Below, piece by piece: positions 6,529 to 10,082 of a stretch of DNA of 10,082 nt. The first letter of the stretch is position 1; every line of letters begins with the position of its first letter. Source of the stretch: Lachnospiraceae bacterium (GTDB lineage Bacteria; Bacillota; Clostridia; Lachnospirales; Lachnospiraceae); NCBI GenBank assembly GCA_009774345.1, contig VSNR01000158.1:1-10082 (forward strand), given 5' to 3'. A program made the translations under genes and the position numbers. The notes beneath the pieces were generated by a model that was not told the origin of the DNA, did no database searches, and saw nothing but the letters and a program-made list of their open reading frames with translations.

Positions 6529-6640
6529 CGTTTCTGCCACCTCCAGTATTCAACTAATTTATCGGAAAAATAAGGGCGATTTCTAACATTTACTTCGTGA
6601 ATGGTTAATTTGGCTACGTGAGTTGCAGATTCAAAGATAT
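6525..6640 (-). other. Unidentified minus-strand coding remnant ending at the dead regulator's start
   Basis: A minus-strand frame ending TAA 6527-6525 carries ESATHVAKLTIHEVNV and then NRPYFSDKLVEYWRWQKR. The composition looks protein-like over about 38 codons. Upstream of ~6640 the same frame becomes the AT-rich promoter of the opposite-strand gene, so any beginning is lost. The stop overlaps the position of the missing regulator start; if that ATA was once ATG the overlap would have been ATGA, as in coupled genes. I cannot name the family, and a chance frame is possible. Confidence 0.25.
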
Positions 6641-6654
6641 AGCGTATTGGAAAA

Positions 6655-6688
6655 ATATATGGATTTTTTAGATATATCCATGTATAAT
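6655..6688 (+). promoter_or_regulatory. Candidate promoter with an operator-like inverted repeat over the -10 box
   Basis: TATAAT (6683-6688) is a perfect -10 box 26 bases before the ATG at 6714. At 17-base spacing the -35 is only TGGATT (6660-6665). ATATATGGAT (6655-6664) and ATCCATGTAT (6676-6685) form an inverted repeat with one mismatch and an 11-base centre; the right arm overlaps the -10. A repressor binding there would block transcription. AGGTGG (6699-6704) is the likely ribosome binding site. Confidence 0.4.
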
Positions 6689-6713
6689 AAAAGAAAGTAG
6701 GTGGAAGCATTTT

Positions 6714-7119
6714 ATGGAAAATGATAAAGAATTAAAACAGGCAAAGAAAAGAACAGAAAAGATTTATATTACGGATATTGCAATACAAAAAGTGCCATAT
6801 ATACGATATAAAAACTTTTCAGAAAAACAGGATATGATTATGCAGCAGTTAGCAAGGGATGTGTTGTCATTATCCAAAGAATTTAATGACAGCAATGAAG
6901 TGGCAATTACTTGTGATATTGGTGCGGATATGCCTTTAGATGAATACGGAATCAGTTATGGGACAGAGCAAGGATAAGCAGTATGATTTTCATAAAGCAT
7001 TTGCTTTGTTTAAGGAATTTGCCGTAAAAGCAACTAAAAATCTTACAGTAAAAGAGCATTATGATTTAGCGCTTTCTTTTTTGAAACAGTGTGGAGAGGC
7101 AGGATTATTTTATGAATGA
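6714..7119 (+). pseudogene. JAB/MPN-like conjugative-element protein with its central part deleted
   Basis: The first piece (6714-6977, 87 codons) starts well behind AGGTGG and contains KIYITDIAIQKVPYIRYKNF, then NEVAITCDIGADMPLDEYG and ends SYGTE-QG-stop. From memory this is the N-terminal part of a ~200-residue family found on Lachnospiraceae mobile elements, in which SYGTEH is followed by a JAB-like domain with an HNHPS metal motif. That domain is absent. A second frame (6958-7119, 53 codons from ATG) then reads YDFHKAFALFKEF and EHYDLALSFLKQCGEAGLFY, which fits the family's C-terminus. The two halves overlap at ~6965 in different frames, as expected from one internal deletion. If expressed, it would give two short peptides without the catalytic core. 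The JAB assignment is inference. Confidence 0.5.
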
Positions 7120-7330
7120 AAGGGGATTTAAAATGAGAGAAGAAGGCTATCTGAATGATTTATATTATGAGGACAGACCAATGCGTCTTGTTGTTCCAGA
7201 TCCACTTCAAAAGGCGGATGAGCAGGAATTAGAACAAAGCAAGAAGAAAAATCGGGAAATGATAATGGCAATCAGAAAAAAGCAAAGGGAAATGGCACTC
7301 CACAATGCGCCTGAGTTGCTGGATGATTAG
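7112..7330 (+). CDS. Small hypothetical protein, mobile-element associated
   Basis: A 72-residue, highly charged, soluble protein of unknown function: REEGYLNDLYYEDRPMRLVV, a proline-containing VPDPLQ, then a long charged helix (residues ~33-62, rich in K, E, Q) and the tail LHNAPELLDD. No catalytic motif is visible. It begins at ATG 7112 within the stop region of the preceding remnant (ATGAATGA overlap), with AGGA 7 bases upstream. ATG 7133 with AGGGGA 6 bases upstream is an equally possible start (65 residues). Tight coupling to the JAB-like gene suggests it once belonged to the same element. Whether it is still translated depends on read-through from the promoter near 6683. I do not recognise the family. 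Confidence 0.5.
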   Translation: MNERGFKMREEGYLNDLYYEDRPMRLVVPDPLQKADEQELEQSKKKNREMIMAIRKKQREMALHNAPELLDD

Positions 7331-7440
7331 AGCATAAAGTGGTGTTGATAATGAATCCATTTTATTATTGGCAAAAGAGGGTTGCAGGGCAATCCTTATT
7401 GGTATCTCCATTTCCCGCTATGATTCCTACACGTTTCCTG

Positions 7441-7825
7441 CTATGCTTTTGCATCAAAAGTATACATCGTCCACCCATTATTGGAATAAGTCGCCACCAT
7501 TTCTCCATTCTTATCGTAAAATTCTATGTAATCGCTGTTTTTTGATGGCAGTTTCTGATAGCTGAATCCTGTCTTGTGTATTTCCTTCATTCTGGGAACC
7601 GTTTCTATTGAAAAACCATGAACTGTCTGGATTTTCAAAGGCTCTGTTTGTCTGCTGGCAGGTAATATATGCCTCCATGTTTGCCAGACGCATCTTAAAA
7701 GCCTCATCCAATCCAGCCAAATCTTCCTCGAGTGTCAGCGACCTTTTCCCCGTAAGTTTATAGGAAACTTCACGGTCTTCATTTTCATGTTCTTTCACGA
7801 TTTCATTATTTTGAAAGCATTGTGA
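7441..7825 (-). pseudogene. Frameshifted hypothetical gene remnant
   Basis: Two overlapping minus-strand frames each look coding in one half. The upstream half (from ~7825 to ~7640) reads EIVKEHENEDREVSYKLTG, then LTLEEDLAGLDEAFKMRLAN and MEAYITCQQTNRAFE, after which that frame degenerates. The downstream half in another frame (from ~7635 to the stop at 7441) reads IQTVHGFSIETVPRMKEIHK and ends YIEFYDKNGEMVATYSNNGW-TMYTFDAKA. A single frameshift near 7635-7645 would join them into one ~125-residue protein. The opening weakly resembles the N-terminus of TnpV-type transposon-encoded proteins but then departs. No good start codon with ribosome binding site is seen (GTG near 7798 is possible). 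Function unknown. Confidence 0.4.
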
Positions 7826-7904
7826 GAGGCACAATGGCTACATGGTGTTTCTCAAATAACTCTTTTGACATTATTGAACAAGGGAGAAAATATATTAAAC
7901 AGGC

Positions 7905-7935
7905 AGTTCATAGCATTTACCAAATGCCATGAACT
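7905..7935. repeat. 14-bp inverted repeat with 3-base loop
   Basis: AGTTCATAGCATTT (7905-7918) and AAATGCCATGAACT (7922-7935) pair over 14 bases with one mismatch and a loop of ACC. No T-run follows on either strand, so it is not a standard intrinsic terminator. The rest of 7835-7977 holds no gene I can support; a 32-codon plus-strand frame (7834-7932) crosses the hairpin but is unrecognised. Confidence 0.6.
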
Positions 7936-7977
7936 TACCTCTGATTCCCCCACTTTCCAAGCGGTTTTCTATCCTCG

Positions 7978-8220
7978 TTATCCTGAGTGTAGTTTCAGTA
8001 ACCGGGAAATATTCTCCCCTAATGCCATTTCCGCCGTCCGCTTGCCCGAGCTTACAAATTCGATGAGCTGTCTGTATAAATATGGTTCCCCGTAAGGCGC
8101 ATCTGAACTATACAAACATCTTTCCGGCAGTTCGGTCAATGCCATTTTTGTAGCAATGGAAGCAAAAGCCGCCGAAAGGTCTAAGTATACATTCCTATGA
8201 TCGTTCGCAAATTTTATTTT
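7978..8220 (-). pseudogene. Amidohydrolase-family protein (PF04909-type), C-terminal remnant
   Basis: A minus-strand frame ending TAA 7980-7978 encodes about 80 residues like the C-terminal third of metal-dependent amidohydrolases (TIM-barrel type). NVYLDLSAAFAS is the strand following the second helix, and RCLYSSDAPYGEPYLYRQLI holds the conserved catalytic aspartate in the SDxPY motif. GENISRLLKL is the usual GxNxxRLL ending. The N-terminal ~two thirds, including the HxH metal ligands, are missing. Near 8215-8220 the DNA switches to the C-terminus of an HxlR regulator on the other strand. The gene cannot be active. The substrate is unknown. Confidence 0.65.
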
Positions 8221-8340
8221 TACCCCGAAGTCCCTCCGAGGGTTAAATATTCACTTAGCGAAATAGGCTGCACCCTGAAACCAATTTTAGGTGAGCTATG
8301 TGAATGGGGAATGACTTATCAGAAATACAAATCATACTAA
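8218..8340 (+). pseudogene. HxlR-family transcription regulator, C-terminal remnant
   Basis: The plus-strand frame ending TAA 8338-8340 reads YPEVPPRVKYSLSEIG, then LKPILGELCEWG, which is the wing and C-terminal dimerisation helix signature of HxlR-type winged-helix regulators (EVPPRVEYSLTxLG...LxxLxxWG). About 40 residues survive. The N-terminal helix-turn-helix, ~60 residues with the family's near-N-terminal cysteine, is missing. An in-frame ATG at 8197 exists, but it lies in sequence that also reads as amidohydrolase on the other strand, so it is not a true start. It cannot bind DNA normally. HxlR genes often sit divergently beside the enzyme gene they control, which fits the neighbour here. 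Confidence 0.7.
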
Positions 8341-8374
8341 GATCAAAGGCAACAGTCTGAACAGTCATTAATTT

Positions 8375-9151
8375 TTATACAAAATCATATTCCCGAATGT
8401 CGTCAAATGGTTTATGAAGTAATTGTTTTTCAAAGATTATTTTGGCATAGTCAACCAATGATTGCTGCATAAATAAATCTGATATTGCTTCATAAGTTTC
8501 ATGAACAAATACCAATGATGCAATCTCTCCATCAGTAGCAGTTTCCTTGAATCTTTGGAGCAAAGTCTCCCTCGTTAATCCTGTCTTTGCATTATAACAA
8601 ATACCAACGGTGGATTGGTTCTCTCGTATATAAATATACTTTTTATTATCAATAGATATGATATCTTCACCAGTAAGACCGATTTCTTCCCTGCACTCTC
8701 TCAAGAATGTATGTACTGGATCGCCATCAAAAAGATCTTCCGCAGATAATCCTCCGCCAATACATTGAATCACACCTGGAAATGAAGTATGATTAGACAT
8801 TCTCCCAAAAACATAATAACCATCCTTTGTAATAATATTGCCGCCAACTGCTACAGCACTGCATTTTGTTATATTCGCATGCTCATGATTCATCATATAC
8901 GTCATATGAGAATAATGTGTTTTCTCAAGCTCTATTTTTATTTCATTTGATAATGTTTCTACCGATTTGACACTTAAAACGACCCCGTCAAATAATTTTG
9001 GATTTTTAGCTACTGCTTCTTTCCAGTATTCATGAATCGTGTTCAGTTCTGATTCACTGAGAGAAATCTCTGATTCACTGAGGTATAATGAAATGTTATC
9101 ATTGCATACAAATACTTTTGTATGATTGCCACAAACATACTGCGAACTCAT
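8375..9151 (-). CDS. Nudix hydrolase domain protein
   Basis: The Nudix box is clear: IGGGLSAED (~131-139), then RECREEIGL (151-159), matching REUXEEXGU, so a Mg-dependent nucleoside-diphosphate-linked pyrophosphatase is expected. The upstream glutamate position of GX5EX7REUXEEXGU is occupied by G143, a small departure. About 100 residues before the fold form an extra N-terminal region containing a duplicated LSESE heptad. Substrate unknown. The frame is open to ATG 9241 (288 residues), but that start has no ribosome binding site and would translate a perfect inverted repeat. ATG 9151 (258 residues) has GGAGG 11 bases upstream and is preferred; ATG 9169 is also possible. It follows the methyltransferase on the same strand and may share its transcript. 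Confidence 0.85.
   Translation of the reverse strand: MSSQYVCGNHTKVFVCNDNISLYLSESEISLSESELNTIHEYWKEAVAKNPKLFDGVVLSVKSVETLSNEIKIELEKTHYSHMTYMMNHEHANITKCSAVAVGGNIITKDGYYVFGRMSNHTSFPGVIQCIGGGLSAEDLFDGDPVHTFLRECREEIGLTGEDIISIDNKKYIYIRENQSTVGICYNAKTGLTRETLLQRFKETATDGEIASLVFVHETYEAISDLFMQQSLVDYAKIIFEKQLLHKPFDDIREYDFV
9048..9082. repeat. 21-base in-frame duplication in the Nudix gene
   Basis: TCTGATTCACTGAG occurs at 9048-9061 and again at 9069-9082, a period of 21 bases. It encodes the repeated heptad LSESEIS/LSESELN in the Nudix protein's N-terminal region. It keeps the frame, so it is probably tolerated. It may be a slippage-prone tract. Confidence 0.75.
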
Positions 9152-9180
9152 TGTTTTATAAACCTCCATATTTTCAAATT

Positions 9181-9235
9181 CGGCGTGTATTTTTGCATAA
9201 CTGTTTTTGATAAAGATTTGCAAAAATACACGCCG
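9181..9235. repeat. Perfect 17-bp inverted repeat between methyltransferase and Nudix genes
   Basis: CGGCGTGTATTTTTGCA (9181-9197) is exactly repeated in inverse as TGCAAAAATACACGCCG (9219-9235), separated by 21 bases. It begins 11 bases after the methyltransferase stop (9249-9247) and ends about 12 bases before the alternative Nudix start at 9169. No T-run follows on the transcribed strand, so it is not a classic terminator. It could be an RNA stem stabilising or attenuating the message, a paired operator, or the footprint of a small mobile repeat. Confidence 0.85.
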
Positions 9236-9246
9236 GTTCATTTTGA

Positions 9247-10023
9247 TTATCTAATTTTTCTTGCCCAAATAATAGCTCTGTTCGTCATTTCGCTTATCGG
9301 ATTTCCCTGATAATCGCCGCATTCCTGCTCTATAACAAATCCTGCTTCATCCAGCCACTGATGTATCTGCTCAAGCATGATAAAGTGTTTTTCAGACGGA
9401 ATCTCCTGCACTAAAGTACTTCCATCCGCAAGTATCATATCAAACCTGCGAACAGATCTGGCTATGCTGTTCTCTGTGTCATAAACATTATCAAGCAAAG
9501 TCATTTTCCCAAAGTTTCCATGACTGTCTGTACCTTCCCATATCACAATTGGATTAGGACTATGAAAACATTTTTCTGGATATTTTGGGTATGCATAATC
9601 CACAAAAATGTGCCCGCCAACAACTAAAGCATCCGCCGCTTTCTGAATCATCAACTTTTGGGCTTGTTCATAATTCATATCAGACACAATATTAAATAAG
9701 AAATTAGCGCCTAAAATTACAACATCAAATCCCGCACCCCAGTCATCATAAATTACATCTGCCTTATGCCATTTGATTTTTTCAGTCGTTATTTTGTGTG
9801 TGATCTTTTCCAGCATGTACGCATCAAAATCAAGCCCGATTACATCGTGTCCCGCTTTTGCCACAGGAACCAGAAAACGCCCGCTCCCACAGGCAATTTC
9901 CAAAACCTTTTTGGGCATTGCCCCCATAAGCATGAGCGCAAGTTCAACATCATCCGTATCGATTTCATTCAAGTCGTACATATCGGCATTCCATTGTGCT
10001 ATGATATCCTTTTCGTTATACAT
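9247..10023 (-). CDS. Class I SAM-dependent methyltransferase
   Basis: A complete 258-residue Rossmann-fold methyltransferase. Motif I is VLEIACGSGRF (40-50), which binds S-adenosylmethionine; acidic motif II is VIGLDFD (61-67). WHKADV (85-90) carries the adenine-contacting D89, and FDVVILGANFLF (99-110) is motif IV. The C-terminal region (GHIFVDYAYP, MTLLDNVYD, LADGSTLVQEIP, IHQWLDEAGFVIE) is typical of small-molecule methyltransferases, but the substrate cannot be read from sequence. It starts at ATG 10023 with GGAGG (10032-10028) 4 bases upstream. Its promoter would lie near or beyond the window edge, in an AT-rich stretch (10040-10082) with ATATTTGAAATAT and CAATATATTG palindromes. The Nudix gene follows on the same strand. 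Confidence 0.92.
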   Translation of the reverse strand: MYNEKDIIAQWNADMYDLNEIDTDDVELALMLMGAMPKKVLEIACGSGRFLVPVAKAGHDVIGLDFDAYMLEKITHKITTEKIKWHKADVIYDDWGAGFDVVILGANFLFNIVSDMNYEQAQKLMIQKAADALVVGGHIFVDYAYPKYPEKCFHSPNPIVIWEGTDSHGNFGKMTLLDNVYDTENSIARSVRRFDMILADGSTLVQEIPSEKHFIMLEQIHQWLDEAGFVIEQECGDYQGNPISEMTNRAIIWARKIR

Positions 10024-10082
10024 TTTTCCTCCATCCTAATCATCCCTTTCTTGATATATTTGAAATATGCAATATATTGTGC

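Noticed and set aside
6153..6573. Two overlapping plus-strand frames
   Set aside because: They are the reverse of the TraX, GHKL and regulator remnants; Ser/His/Phe-rich shadows without a start signal.
7339..7565. Two plus-strand frames after the small hypothetical gene
   Set aside because: Beyond ~7440 they are antisense to the frameshifted minus-strand gene; the first ~100 bases are unrecognised and too short to support.
7865..8095. Plus-strand 76-codon frame
   Set aside because: Mostly the complement of the amidohydrolase remnant, which carries the SDAPYGEP motif.
9181..9235. 17-bp inverted repeat as a Rho-independent terminator
   Set aside because: No run of T follows the stem on either strand and the 21-base loop is long for a terminator.
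9181..9235. ArgR or other named operator within the inverted repeat
   Set aside because: TGCAAAAATACA loosely resembles an ARG-box half but spacing and length do not fit; not claimable.
9122..9310. Plus-strand 62-codon frame across the Nudix/methyltransferase junction
   Set aside because: It runs through the inverted repeat and both gene ends in antisense; no evidence of translation.

Overview
The window looks like chromosome of a gut Lachnospiraceae-type Firmicute (Blautia/Dorea/Mediterraneibacter neighbourhood). The basis is family content (OmpR-type two-component genes, DUF1703-type ATPase/nuclease, peptidase S51, GGDEF/EAL, PEBP, decayed conjugative-element genes), GGAGG-type ribosome binding sites and moderate GC. 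The genus is inference.

Layout. 1-306 (minus): the first ~78 codons of a sensor histidine kinase run into what reads as an IS3/IS150-type terminal inverted repeat ending at base 70, so the kinase appears disrupted. 303-968 (minus): its intact OmpR/PhoB response regulator, with an 11-bp-period GTTACA direct repeat over the -35 region of its own promoter. 1040-2596 (minus): an intact AAA-ATPase-like/PD-(D/E)XK protein. A divergent promoter region (2600-2833) separates it from 2834-5338 (plus), the most unusual gene here: one 834-residue frame that joins a peptidase S51 (PepE-like) domain to a probable PAS segment, a degenerate GGDEF domain and an EAL domain with all key residues present. 5418-5885 (plus) is an intact YbhB/PEBP-family protein with an extended -10 promoter.

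5886-8340 is a gene graveyard. On the minus strand it holds, in order, the N-terminus of an AgrA/LytTR-type response regulator, the C-terminal end of an AgrC-type GHKL kinase and the C-terminus of a TraX-family protein, each missing the rest. On the plus strand it holds a JAB-like conjugative-element gene with its middle deleted and a small intact-looking ORF. Then come a frameshifted minus-strand ORF, a strong hairpin, and an amidohydrolase C-terminus butted against an HxlR-regulator C-terminus. That last geometry is what remains when one deletion removes both N-termini and the shared promoter of a divergent pair. Repeated internal deletions are the dominant theme.

8375-10023 (minus): an intact SAM-dependent methyltransferase followed by a Nudix hydrolase. 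A perfect 17-bp inverted repeat with a 21-base loop lies between them and argues for a later Nudix start than the longest frame gives.

Functionally, the intact genes do not form one pathway. The two-component regulator has probably lost its partner, the S51-EAL protein probably degrades cyclic di-GMP, and the methyltransferase and Nudix enzyme may be co-transcribed. No tRNA, rRNA or CRISPR array was seen. Family calls come from recognising motifs by eye; no database search was run.
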